Of a stretch of 64,000 nt of DNA, positions 45,413 to 53,670 are shown piece by piece (position 1 is the stretch's first letter; each line of letters begins with the position of its first letter). The translations under genes were made by a program, and so were the position numbers. Under the pieces are notes generated by a model, which had not been told where the DNA came from, searched no databases, and was given only the letters and a program-made list of their open reading frames with translations. The stretch covers positions 240,955 to 304,954 of the forward strand of contig NZ_JAUYTP010000068.1 of the NCBI RefSeq assembly GCF_030695125.1. Direction: 5' to 3'. The DNA is from Allobosea sp. GTDB lineage: Bacteria; Pseudomonadota; Alphaproteobacteria; Rhizobiales; Beijerinckiaceae.

Positions 45413-45504
45413 CGCCAAAAAAGCCTCGGCCTTGCATCGATCGGGAGCATGTCTCGCTGGCGCCCGGCCGGAGCCGACCGAACCATCGCGGGAGCAGGAA
45501 CCGC

Positions 45505-45521
45505 AAGCATTCAGGATGCTT
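45505..45521. promoter_or_regulatory. Candidate operator between PuuB-like and GNAT genes
   Basis: An inverted repeat AAGCAT-TCAGG-ATGCTT lies in the 180-base divergent gap, just before an AT-rich stretch (TATTGTATGAATTATGCTATT) that could hold a promoter. An Lrp-type regulator encoded at 47 kb is one candidate ligand-responsive binder. Confidence 0.35.
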
Positions 45522-45593
45522 AAGCTCCTGTATTGTATGAATTATGCTATTCTCGAAAGGCCCGGACGGTCTTATGATCGAACTCTTCCCCGC

Positions 45594-46484
45594 GTGAGGC
45601 CAGACGCCTTGGCTTACAGAACGGCAAAGCGCCGGCTCGGCTACGAGATCGCCATCCGGCCGATGGCGGAGGCCGATCTCGATCAGTTGCATCAACTGTC
45701 GATCGGCGTCGGCTGGCCGCATCGTCCCGAGGACTGGCGCCTCGTGATCGGGCTCGGGCACGGCATCGTCGCCTGCGACGCGATCGGCCGGGTGCTGGGT
45801 TCGGCGATGTGGTGGCCCTTCGGCGAGCGCTTCGCAACCGTCGGCATGGTCATCACCTCGCCGCGCCTGCAGGCGCAAGGAGCCGGACGCGAGCTGATGG
45901 ACATGATCTTCGCGCAATCGGGCACGCGCGACCTGCGGCTCAGCGCGACGAAGGCCGGCTATCGCCTGTACCGCTCGCTCGGCTTCGAACCTGTCGGCCG
46001 GATCTTCCAGCATCAGGGACGCACCGTGGCGCTGCCGGCCCCGGCTGCGGCCATGCCAGGTGTCAGACCCGTGGTGTCTACGGACCTCGAGGCGCTCGCG
46101 CGCCTCGATGCCAGCGCCTATGGCGCCGACCGCAGCCACGTCATCGCGGCGCTGCTGGCGCATTCGGTGGGGACGGTCGTCGAGCGCAACGGTGAGATCG
46201 CGGGTTTTTCGCTCTGCCGCCCCTTCGGACGCGGCCATGTCGTGGGCCCCATCGTGGCGGAGGACGACGACATGGCGGTCGCGCTGGTCGCTCCGCATGT
46301 CGAAGCGCATCAGGGCAGCTTCCTGCGCGTCGATACCGCGCAGGAGCAGGGCCGCTTTGGCGCCTTCCTGGAATCCTGCGGCATGACGATCTTCGATTCG
46401 GTGACGCCGATGATCCGGGGAAACAACCACGGCGCCAGCGGCGCCGCGCGGACCTTCGGACTGATCAATCAGGCACTGGGTTAG
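45594..46484 (+). CDS. GNAT family N-acetyltransferase with second C-terminal domain, copy 1
   Basis: A protein of about 296 residues. The first GNAT domain (YEIAIRPMAEADLDQL, VGWPHRPEDWRLVIGLG, ITSPRLQAQGAGRELM) holds the acetyl-CoA loop QGAGRE. A YitH-like C-terminal domain follows (about 155-275). The start is uncertain: GTG 45594 aligns with the paralogue at 50.5 kb, while ATGs at 45537 and 45516 lie in frame upstream in AT-rich DNA that looks like a promoter. The acetylated substrate is unknown; an amine is plausible from context. Its stop overlaps that of the convergent DUF1801 gene. Confidence 0.78.
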   Translation: MRPDALAYRTAKRRLGYEIAIRPMAEADLDQLHQLSIGVGWPHRPEDWRLVIGLGHGIVACDAIGRVLGSAMWWPFGERFATVGMVITSPRLQAQGAGRELMDMIFAQSGTRDLRLSATKAGYRLYRSLGFEPVGRIFQHQGRTVALPAPAAAMPGVRPVVSTDLEALARLDASAYGADRSHVIAALLAHSVGTVVERNGEIAGFSLCRPFGRGHVVGPIVAEDDDMAVALVAPHVEAHQGSFLRVDTAQEQGRFGAFLESCGMTIFDSVTPMIRGNNHGASGAARTFGLINQALG

Positions 46485-46903
46485 GGCACCCAACCGGGCA
46501 AGGCCGCAGCCTGCTTCACCCAGTCAGCCATCTGAGCCTCGTCGAGCCGGTCTTTCTCGTAGATGTCGATCCAACGCGCTTCCCCGCTGCGCGCCGTGCC
46601 GCCGGGCGGAGGTGGATCCAGCAACAGGCCCTGCAGGAATGTCACCTTCACATAGCGGGTCAAGACGTGGAATGACAGGAACCAGCCGCCGCCCTCGACC
46701 GCGTAGAATGGCGAGTTCCAGCGCACCGCCTTGCGCAGGTCGGGAACGCTCCGCACCACCAGCGCGTCGAGCCGTTTGCCGAGATCGCTCTTCCAGCCCG
46801 GCATGGCAACGATATAGGCCTGCACCGGCGCATCGCCATCGGCCTTTGCGATCTGCGGGTTGCCGCCGGAAAGAAGGACCGGCTTCGCATTTGGACTGGC
46901 CAT
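46481..46903 (-). CDS. DUF1801 domain protein (YdhG-like)
   Basis: A 140-residue protein of the DUF1801/YdhG fold, with VPDLRKAVRWNSPFYAVEGGGWFLSFHVLTRYVKVTFLQG. Members are related to iron-chaperone frataxin-like folds but have no settled function. ATG 46903 has a GAGGCGG ahead of it; an in-frame ATG at 46930 would add nine charged residues. The terminal codon overlaps tail-to-tail with the GNAT gene. Confidence 0.75.
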   Translation of the reverse strand: MASPNAKPVLLSGGNPQIAKADGDAPVQAYIVAMPGWKSDLGKRLDALVVRSVPDLRKAVRWNSPFYAVEGGGWFLSFHVLTRYVKVTFLQGLLLDPPPPGGTARSGEARWIDIYEKDRLDEAQMADWVKQAAALPGWVP

Positions 46904-46941
46904 TTCCGCCTCGCCTCTGCGCTTTTGCATGGCTTCGTTAA

Positions 46942-47430
46942 TCAGATGTCGAAGAGAACCGGCAGCGGATAACCCGGCTTCTGGATCGGCGACTTGATCA
47001 CGACATAGCTGAAGTATTTGGAGATGCCGATGTTGCGGTCGAGCAGGGTCTCGATCAGCGACTGGTAATGCGTCAGCCCGCGCGTGACGAACTTGACGAG
47101 ATAGTCGTAGCCGCCGCTGACCATGTGGCACTCCACCACCTCGTCGACCCGGCGCAGGGCCGTCTCGAAGCGGATGAAATACTCCTTGGTATGGTCGGCC
47201 AGCGTCACCTCGGTGAAGACGGTGATCGTCTCGCCGAGCTTCTGCAGGTTGATCGTCGCGCCATAGCCTGAGATGAACCCCGCCTGTTCGAGACGCTTGA
47301 CCCGCAGCAGGCAGGGACTCGGCGACAGACCGACGGCATCGGCCAGATTGACGTTCGTCATCCGGCTGTTGTTCTGCAGCTCGATCAGGATCTTCATGTC
47401 GATGCGGTCGAGCCGCACGCCCGGTGTCAC
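46942..47430 (-). CDS. Lrp/AsnC family transcriptional regulator
   Basis: A 162-residue Lrp-type regulator. The N-terminal helix-turn-helix (LDRIDMKILIELQNNSRMTNVNLADAVGLSPSPCLLRVKRLEQAG) and the C-terminal RAM effector domain (ECHMVSGGYDYLVKFVTRGL) are clear. GTG 47430 has GAGG ahead; a GTG at 47457 is an alternative. It lies immediately downstream of, and co-directional with, the aminotransferase gene's promoter-distal side, that is between it and the oxidase, and probably senses an amino acid in this catabolic cluster. Confidence 0.88.
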   Translation of the reverse strand: MTPGVRLDRIDMKILIELQNNSRMTNVNLADAVGLSPSPCLLRVKRLEQAGFISGYGATINLQKLGETITVFTEVTLADHTKEYFIRFETALRRVDEVVECHMVSGGYDYLVKFVTRGLTHYQSLIETLLDRNIGISKYFSYVVIKSPIQKPGYPLPVLFDI

Positions 47431-47540
47431 GACGAAAGCCTCACCCAAACCCACCACGCCCCAGGCCCGGGGATGGGCTGCAGCGGAAGCGGCAACCTAG
47501 ACGGTTCGCCGCCCGGGGCAAAGCAAGGATCACGCCGCCG

Positions 47541-48935
47541 TCACGCGGCCTTGGCCGGCGCCAGCGCGGCCCGGACCTCCGGCAGGTCGAGCATGTCGTC
47601 GAGCGTCTGGCGCAGGCGAGAGACGATCAGGTCGATCTCGCTCTCGCTGCAGCAGAGCGGCGGGGCGAGCCCGATGATGTCGTCGGCGAAGGCGCGGAAG
47701 ATCACGCCATTGGCATAGCCACGCGCGAAGAGATGCTCGGCCAGCTTGACGCTGCGCGGCAGCTTTTCCTTGCTCGCCTTGTCGGCGACGAGCTCGATGC
47801 CGGCGAGCAGGCCGCGCGCCCGCACTTCGCCGACCAGCGGATGATCGGCCAAAGTCGCGAGCTTCTTCTCGAAATAGGCGCCGACGCGCTGGCCATTGGC
47901 GAGGATGCCGCCCTCGTCATAGAGCCTGAGCACCTCGAGCGCGACGGCGGCCGAAACCGGGTGCCCCGAATAGGTCTGGCCATGGCCGACCGGCCCGCCC
48001 GCGGGCGCATTCTCCTTGATGCCGCGATAGATTTTCTCGCCGATCGCGAGCGCGCCAAGCGGCGCATAGCCCGAGGTCAGCCCCTTCGCCATCGTCATCA
48101 GATCGGGCACGACGTCTTCCGCCTCGCAAGCGAACATCGGGCCCGTGCGGCCAAAGCCGGTGATGACCTCGTCGGCGAGGAACAGGATGTCGAGTTCTGT
48201 CGCCGTGTCGCGCATCGCCTTGAGCCAGCCCTTCGGCGGCACGATCACGCCGCCCGAGCCGACCACCGGCTCGCAGAAGAAGGCGGCGACATTCTCCGCG
48301 CCCAGTTCCGCCACCTTGGCGCGCAGCGAGGCGACGCTGGCCTCGATCACCGAGGCATCATCGGAGCCGGTCGGATTGCGATAGGCGTAAGGCGCGGCGA
48401 CATAGTGCTGGACATGGGCCGGGAAGTCGAAATTCGCATGGAAGGACGGCAGCGCGGTCACGCCGGCGCCCGTCGAGCTCGAGCCGTGATAGCCGCGCTC
48501 CAGCGACAGGATCGCCTTCTTCGTCGGCCGGCCGGTGACGTTGTAGTAGAACTGGATCAGGCGCAGCGCACCGTCGATCGCATCCGAGCCGCCGAGCGAG
48601 AAATAGATGTGGTTGAGGTCGCCCGGCAGGAGTTCCGCCAGCTTGGCGGCCAGCCGGATCGCGGGCTCGCTGCCGAAGGAGAAATAGCCGGTCGCATAGG
48701 GCAGCTCGCGCATCTGCGCGGCGGCGGCCTCGACGATGCTCTCATGCCCGTAGCCGACATTGACGCACCACAGCCCGGCGAAGCCGTCGATCAGCTCGTG
48801 CCCCTCGGCATCGGTGATGAAGGCGCCCTTGGCCGACTTCATGATGGTGACGCCGCGCGTCTCGTGGCCGGCCCAGTTGGCGACCGGGTGGACCCAGTGG
48901 AGGCGATCGAGCGCTTCGAGCGAATTGACGGACAT
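47541..48935 (-). CDS. Class III omega-aminotransferase (PLP-dependent)
   Basis: A 464-residue aminotransferase. The PLP Schiff-base lysine is K284 (MTMAKGLTSGYAPLG), the pyridine-binding Asp is D255 (FLADEVITGFGRTG), and the phosphate-binding and substrate blocks (YFSLGGSDAIDGAL, GYHGSS) are as in putrescine- or beta-alanine-pyruvate transaminases. It would transfer the terminal amino group of a diamine or omega-amino acid to pyruvate, giving an aldehyde for the dehydrogenase at 42.5 kb. The small AraC regulator lies upstream on the same strand. Confidence 0.9.
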   Translation of the reverse strand: MSVNSLEALDRLHWVHPVANWAGHETRGVTIMKSAKGAFITDAEGHELIDGFAGLWCVNVGYGHESIVEAAAAQMRELPYATGYFSFGSEPAIRLAAKLAELLPGDLNHIYFSLGGSDAIDGALRLIQFYYNVTGRPTKKAILSLERGYHGSSSTGAGVTALPSFHANFDFPAHVQHYVAAPYAYRNPTGSDDASVIEASVASLRAKVAELGAENVAAFFCEPVVGSGGVIVPPKGWLKAMRDTATELDILFLADEVITGFGRTGPMFACEAEDVVPDLMTMAKGLTSGYAPLGALAIGEKIYRGIKENAPAGGPVGHGQTYSGHPVSAAVALEVLRLYDEGGILANGQRVGAYFEKKLATLADHPLVGEVRARGLLAGIELVADKASKEKLPRSVKLAEHLFARGYANGVIFRAFADDIIGLAPPLCCSESEIDLIVSRLRQTLDDMLDLPEVRAALAPAKAA

Positions 48936-48982
48936 GGCGGGCTCCTGGCGGCCGCGGATCGGCGCGGCGGTGTCTTGAAGGT

Positions 48983-49402
48983 TCAGGCGGCAGTCTGCAG
49001 GCAGGCCGGCGCATCGGGGCGCCGTTGGCGCACCTCGCCGACCTCACGCAGATAGCGCCCCGGCGTGATGCCGCAGATGTTCTTGAAATGACGCGAGAAA
49101 TGGCTCTGGTCGAAGAAGCCGGCCTCCGATGCCGCCAACGCCATCGGCACCCCGTCGCGCAGGAGCCGCTTCGCATGACCGATCCGGCGATGGCAGATGA
49201 AACGGTGCGGCGTCAGCCCGACCTGTCGGCGAAACACGGTCACGAAGCGGCAGACGCTCAGGCCCGCCAGCGCCGCCAGATCCTCGAGATAGATCGCATC
49301 GGTGAAGTGGCGCTCGATATGCCCGAGCGCGCGCCGGATGCCGCTGCTGGCCGGCAGCGCCTGCGGCGCGATCCCGCTTTCGTGCAGGGCTGGATCATGC
49401 AT
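48983..49402 (-). CDS. Short AraC family regulator (DNA-binding domain only)
   Basis: A 139-residue protein that consists almost entirely of the AraC double helix-turn-helix (about 22-122; LEDLAALAGLSVCRFVTVFRRQVGLTPHRFI and ASEAGFFDQSHFSRHFKNICGITPGRY). There is no ligand or cupin domain, so it either acts constitutively or responds to a partner. It sits upstream of the aminotransferase gene on the same strand. Confidence 0.85.
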   Translation of the reverse strand: MHDPALHESGIAPQALPASSGIRRALGHIERHFTDAIYLEDLAALAGLSVCRFVTVFRRQVGLTPHRFICHRRIGHAKRLLRDGVPMALAASEAGFFDQSHFSRHFKNICGITPGRYLREVGEVRQRRPDAPACLQTAA

Positions 49403-49577
49403 GGACTTCGTCGACCTCCACAGACGGATTCTTCGTCAGGGGGGCAGGTTAGAACGCAGGCAGAGGAGATCGGCACGGGCTTGACGGTCCGCCGCGATAT
49501 CCCCTGCCCTATTGGCCGCCATGCACGGCAGATCGTGCTTCGGCAGCGGCCCGCCAGTGCGCTGCTCGCGCTCGCGT

Positions 49578-50504
49578 TCAGTAGCCCCGCTGGCGATCGA
49601 CGAGGCCGATCAGCGGCTCGCCCGCATGATGCCGGCGCAAATTCTCCAGCACCACCTCGACCGCCGTTTCCGGCTGGGTCATGCTGGCGATATGCGGCGT
49701 CACCAGCACGCGCGGGTGGCTCCAGAGCGGGTGGCCTGTCGTCAGCGGCTCGGGCGAGGTCACATCGAGCACGGCGGCCGAGATTTGGCCGCTGTCCAGC
49801 GCCGCCAGCAGCGCATCCTGGTCGAGATGCGCGCCGCGGCCCGAATTGACCAGCTTCGCCCCCTTCGGCAGCTGCGCGAAGAGTTCTGCATTGAGCATGC
49901 CGCGCGTCTCGTCGGTCAGCGGCAGCAGGCAGACCAGAATATCCGTGCGCGCCAGGAATTCCGGCAAGGCGTCCGTGCCGGCAAAGCTGGTCACGCCATC
50001 GATGTCGCGGCCCGAGCGGCTCCAGCCAGCGACCTGGAAACCGAACGGCACGAGCATGCGGCAGCAGGCCTCGCCGAGCATGCCGAGCCCGAGCACGCCG
50101 ACGCGCCGCGTCGAAGCCGGCCGCACCCGGATCTGCTTCCAGACCTCGGCGCGCTGCTGCGCGACATAGTCGATCAGATCCCGGTGCAGGCTCAGCACCG
50201 CCATCGAGACATATTCGACCATGCCGTCGACGATTCCGGGCTCGACCATGCGTGCGACCGGAAGATCGGGCGGCAGCTTCGACAGGTCGAAATGGTCAAC
50301 GCCGGCCCCCACCGAAATCAGCAGCTCCAGATTGGGGAACTGCGTCATCAGGTCGTCGGGTGGCATCCAGGCGGCGAAATAGCGGATATCGGCGGGGTCG
50401 CCGATCTCGGGCCAGATCCGGAACGACAGATCGGGCGCTTTCTGCGCCAGGATCGCAGCCCATTCGGCGCCGCGCGCGGGATCGGATTTGTAGAGCAATG
50501 CCAT
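49578..50504 (-). CDS. D-2-hydroxyacid dehydrogenase, glyoxylate/hydroxypyruvate reductase A-like
   Basis: A 308-residue NAD(P)H-dependent dehydrogenase. The Rossmann motif is VGVLGLGMLGEAC. The catalytic Arg is in NSGRGAHLDQDALL, the Glu in VTSPEPLTTGHPLW, and the His in VLVTPHIAS. It would reduce glyoxylate or hydroxypyruvate. The ATG at 50504 has GAGGGA ahead; the longer upstream frame overlaps the GNAT gene and is rejected. It lies 13 bases after the GNAT stop in a three-gene operon. Confidence 0.88.
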   Translation of the reverse strand: MALLYKSDPARGAEWAAILAQKAPDLSFRIWPEIGDPADIRYFAAWMPPDDLMTQFPNLELLISVGAGVDHFDLSKLPPDLPVARMVEPGIVDGMVEYVSMAVLSLHRDLIDYVAQQRAEVWKQIRVRPASTRRVGVLGLGMLGEACCRMLVPFGFQVAGWSRSGRDIDGVTSFAGTDALPEFLARTDILVCLLPLTDETRGMLNAELFAQLPKGAKLVNSGRGAHLDQDALLAALDSGQISAAVLDVTSPEPLTTGHPLWSHPRVLVTPHIASMTQPETAVEVVLENLRRHHAGEPLIGLVDRQRGY

Positions 50505-50517
50505 GATGTTCCCTCGC

Positions 50518-51378
50518 TCAGCCGAACGCCTGGCTTGCCGGCGCATGAACCCGCTGCGGCCCCTCCGCCACGGGCCAACCGCCACGCACCATGGTGACAA
50601 CGTCGCCGACCGGCTTCAGCCCATGGGACTCCAGCCAGCCCGCCAGCGGCACGCCGGTGCCGGTATCGACCCGCATGAACTGCCCGCTCCGTCCATGCAA
50701 CCAATGCGCCACCAAAACCCGCGCATCCGCGTCGTTTTCCGCGACGACCGGTCCCACGAGCAGTCCGCGCCCGAACCGGCGCAAGACGCTGTAGCCGACC
50801 GCCCGGCCATCTCGCTCCAGCACGGCGCATTCGCCGCGCTCCAGGAGCGAGGCCAGCAGGGCCCGGCGCGGCAGGCCGCAGGCCGCCCGGTCGAGGCGCT
50901 CCAGTTCGGCCATGTCGGAGACGCTCGCCGGCCGCAGCGAGGCCCCGGCGCCTGGCAGGGGCGCAGGCACGTCGAGAACCTCGCCGTGATGCTGAGAGAT
51001 GCCGCCGCAGGGCACAAAACCCAGCTTCTCATAGAGTGGCTGGCCAGCGGCCGTGGCGTTCAGCATCACCGAACGGTCCTTCGCCTGCGCCAGCAGCCCC
51101 TGCATCAGACGGCGGCCGATGCCCGCGCCCTGATGGTCGGGCGACACGATGATCATGCCCAAAGTCGAATGCTTTTCGCCATAGGGCCACAACATCCCCA
51201 CCGCCACGACCTCGCCGGCCATCGTCACGGCCAGGCCGCGGCCGAGTCCGATCGCCATCGCACAATCCTCCGCCCGGTGCGGCCAACCCACGGCGCGTGC
51301 CAGCGCCGCGCAGGCCGGCGCGTCGCCGGGCGCGATGTCGCGCAGCACGGCGGCTTCCTGAACCACGCTGTCGGACAT
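50518..51378 (-). CDS. GNAT family N-acetyltransferase with second C-terminal domain, copy 2
   Basis: A 286-residue homologue of the protein at 45.6 kb: VGWPHRAEDCAMAIGLGRG, IIVSPDHQGAGIGRRLM with the acetyl-CoA loop QGAGIGR, then the YitH-like C-terminal domain (ASVSDMAELERLDRAACG, GRGLLVGPVVAENDADA). The start overlaps the cupin stop by one base (TGATG). The presence of two divergent copies within 6 kb suggests parallel acetylation steps in the same catabolic region. Confidence 0.86.
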   Translation of the reverse strand: MSDSVVQEAAVLRDIAPGDAPACAALARAVGWPHRAEDCAMAIGLGRGLAVTMAGEVVAVGMLWPYGEKHSTLGMIIVSPDHQGAGIGRRLMQGLLAQAKDRSVMLNATAAGQPLYEKLGFVPCGGISQHHGEVLDVPAPLPGAGASLRPASVSDMAELERLDRAACGLPRRALLASLLERGECAVLERDGRAVGYSVLRRFGRGLLVGPVVAENDADARVLVAHWLHGRSGQFMRVDTGTGVPLAGWLESHGLKPVGDVVTMVRGGWPVAEGPQRVHAPASQAFG

Positions 51379-52100
51379 CAGCTAGCCGCCTCCTGCACGA
51401 CATAGAACTTGGCGACGTGAACCCGGCTCTCCCAGGCGCAGGGCGCGCCCTGCGGCACGAACACCGTGTCACCCTTCGAAACGGTCAGGACCGCGCCATC
51501 CGCGCCCGTCAGATCGACCGCGCCCTCCACGATATGCATCAGCTCGCTCAGCCGGTGCGGGCGCGAGATCCGGGCATAGGGCGTCGAATCCCACAGCCCC
51601 GCCCGCAACTCGATGGCCGCGTCCGTGAAGGCGTTGTGGCTGCGGCATTGCGGCGCCGGGCCGATCAGCACCTCGGCAGCCGGCGGGGACGAGGGCGACA
51701 AGGCCAAATCCTGCGTCAGCAGCGTCAGCCCCGGCAGCGCGCTCATGCCCGCGATCTGCGCATGGAAGGCCCAGATCGTGCCAGGCGCCGCCTCGAGGCG
51801 CAGCGTCGTGCCGCGCCCGATCACCACCCCGGTCTGCGGCGTCACGGTCAGCGACGGCGAACCGTCGACCGACAGCGTCAGCGCGCCGCTCAGAACGATC
51901 ATCGTCTCGGTGTGCGGAAACGCCGCGATCTCGACCGTCCCGGCGAAGGCGACGCGGCCGGCCGCCGCAGCGGGATCCTGCCAGGCCACCTCGCGCCCGC
52001 CAGCGAACGGATCGGCAGGCCCGAGCGCCTGCCCCGCAGGAGCCAGGGACGAGGGCGCGGCCGAGGCGCGGTGAAGCATCACGAGGGCTGAAGAGGTCAT
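51378..52100 (-). CDS. Bicupin protein
   Basis: A 240-residue protein with two cupin barrels. The first covers about 45-115 (HTETMIVLSGALTLSVDG) and the second about 175-235 (SRPHRLSELMHIVEGAVDLTGADG, GDTVFVPQGAPCAWES). Similar proteins are annotated as cupin-domain or EutQ-like with unknown substrates. It heads the operon with GNAT copy 2 and the hydroxyacid dehydrogenase. Confidence 0.78.
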   Translation of the reverse strand: MTSSALVMLHRASAAPSSLAPAGQALGPADPFAGGREVAWQDPAAAAGRVAFAGTVEIAAFPHTETMIVLSGALTLSVDGSPSLTVTPQTGVVIGRGTTLRLEAAPGTIWAFHAQIAGMSALPGLTLLTQDLALSPSSPPAAEVLIGPAPQCRSHNAFTDAAIELRAGLWDSTPYARISRPHRLSELMHIVEGAVDLTGADGAVLTVSKGDTVFVPQGAPCAWESRVHVAKFYVVQEAAS

Positions 52101-52215
52101 GGGCAGGGCTATCCGTCGCGGTCGTTTCGGAGCGCTCAGCCGCTAAGGCAAACCCGGCCGGAAGGATTGGACTATCTTTTCGGCCCTCCCCCGCGCCGAT
52201 CACACGGCGCGCGGA

Positions 52216-53565
52216 TCACACCGCCCGGCTGTAGCGCCGTGCCGGCTGGTCGATATGGGCATCGAAGAGCGAAGCGACCTTGCGCACCAGCAGGCGCGAC
52301 TGCTCCGGCAGCAACAGACGCGCGCCGTCGAACGCGATCACGCCCTCCTGCGACAACAGGTCGAGCCGCGACAGCGACGGCGCCAGCGTCCTCGGGTCCG
52401 CCCCGTGCCGGGCGCAGACGGCGTCGATATCCACCGAAAGGTCGCACATCAGCCGCTCGATCAGCTCGGCGCGCAGGCGGTCATCGGCGCTCAGGCAATA
52501 GCCCTTCGCCGTCGGCAGCGCACCGTCCCGCACCCGCTCGCCATAGCGCCCGATCACCACCTCGTTCTGGACATAGCCCTGCGGCAGCCGGCCGATCGCC
52601 GAGGCGCCGAAGCCCAGCAGCGCCTCGCAGCCATCCGTGGTGTAGCCCTGGAAATTGCGCCGCAGCCGGCCGCTGCCGAGCGCGCGCGCCATCTCGTCGG
52701 CGGGCCGCGCGAAATGGTCGAGCCCGATGCGGACATAACCGGCCGCGACGAGGCGCTGCGCCATCGCCTCCGCCTGCTCGTGCCGCGCCTGCCCATCGGG
52801 CAAATCGGCGGTGGCGATGCGGCTCTGGTGCTTCTTGAAGTCAGGCACATGGGCGTAGCCGAAGATCGAGAAGCGGTCGGGCGCCAGATCCAGGCAAAGC
52901 TCGACGGTCTCGATGCAGGATTCGACCGTCTGCCGCGGCAGGCCGTAGATCAAATCGAGATTGACCGCGGCGATACCGGCCCGGCGCAGGCCCTCGACCA
53001 CAGTCGCCGTCTGCTCGACGCTCTGGATGCGGTTGATCGCCGCCTGAACGCTGGGATCGAAGCTCTGAACCCCGAGGCTGGCGCGGTTGACGCCGGCCGC
53101 ACGCAGCGCGTCGATCATTGCCACCGTCAGATGGCGCGGATCGATCTCGACCGCGATCTCGGCATCCGGGCGCAGCGCGAACCGCCGACGCAACAAGGCG
53201 ACGAGGTCGACGAAATCGTCGGGAGCCAGGATCGTCGGCGTGCCGCCGCCGAAATGGATATGCCGGACATCGAGCGGCGCGCGCAGATGATCGGCCACCG
53301 TCTCGATCTCGCGCCGCAGCACGGCGAGATAGTCGCCGATCGGCCCGTCGCGCCGCGCGACCGTGGTGTGGCAGCCGCAATACCAGCACATCGCCCGGCA
53401 GAACGGGACATGCAGATACAGCGAGCCCTTGGTGCCGGGAGCGAGGTCACCGAGCCAGCGACCAAATTGTCCCCCGTCGACATCATCCGTGAAATGCGGC
53501 GCGGTGGGATAGCTGGTGTAACGCGGCAGGCGCTCGTCGCGATAGGCTGTTGTCTGCGCGTCCAC
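52216..53565 (-). CDS. hemN: Oxygen-independent coproporphyrinogen III oxidase HemN
   Basis: A radical-SAM enzyme that decarboxylates coproporphyrinogen III to protoporphyrinogen IX for haem synthesis at low oxygen. The 449-residue protein has the iron-sulfur motif CRAMCWYCGC (CxxxCxxC), the SAM-binding FGGGTPTI, and the HemN-specific N-terminal RYTSYPTAPHF. GTG 53565 is preceded by GGAG. An FNR/FixK-like site lies 70-80 bases upstream, in keeping with oxygen control of hemN in rhizobia. Confidence 0.95.
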   Translation of the reverse strand: MDAQTTAYRDERLPRYTSYPTAPHFTDDVDGGQFGRWLGDLAPGTKGSLYLHVPFCRAMCWYCGCHTTVARRDGPIGDYLAVLRREIETVADHLRAPLDVRHIHFGGGTPTILAPDDFVDLVALLRRRFALRPDAEIAVEIDPRHLTVAMIDALRAAGVNRASLGVQSFDPSVQAAINRIQSVEQTATVVEGLRRAGIAAVNLDLIYGLPRQTVESCIETVELCLDLAPDRFSIFGYAHVPDFKKHQSRIATADLPDGQARHEQAEAMAQRLVAAGYVRIGLDHFARPADEMARALGSGRLRRNFQGYTTDGCEALLGFGASAIGRLPQGYVQNEVVIGRYGERVRDGALPTAKGYCLSADDRLRAELIERLMCDLSVDIDAVCARHGADPRTLAPSLSRLDLLSQEGVIAFDGARLLLPEQSRLLVRKVASLFDAHIDQPARRYSRAV

Positions 53566-53633
53566 GTCCCGTTCTCCGCTTGCGCCGCGTGCCGGCGAAC
53601 GGGGAAACTCTAGGCGGCGCGGCGCGGCTGTCT

Positions 53634-53647
53634 TTGAGGCAGAACAA
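53634..53647 (-). promoter_or_regulatory. Candidate FNR/FixK-type anaerobox before hemN
   Basis: The 14-base sequence TTGAGGCAGAACAA fits the consensus TTGAT-N4-ATCAA at 8 of 10 positions. It lies 69-82 bases upstream of the hemN start, in the short gap between hemN and the SDR gene. The distance allows for a promoter between box and start. Confidence 0.45.
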
Positions 53648-53670
53648 CTCGCAAGCCGCGATCGAGCCGC

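Noticed and set aside
45432..45593. Extended N-terminus of GNAT copy 1
   Set aside because: The extra residues are not matched in the paralogue at 50.5 kb and the DNA there is AT-rich with promoter-like and operator-like sequence.
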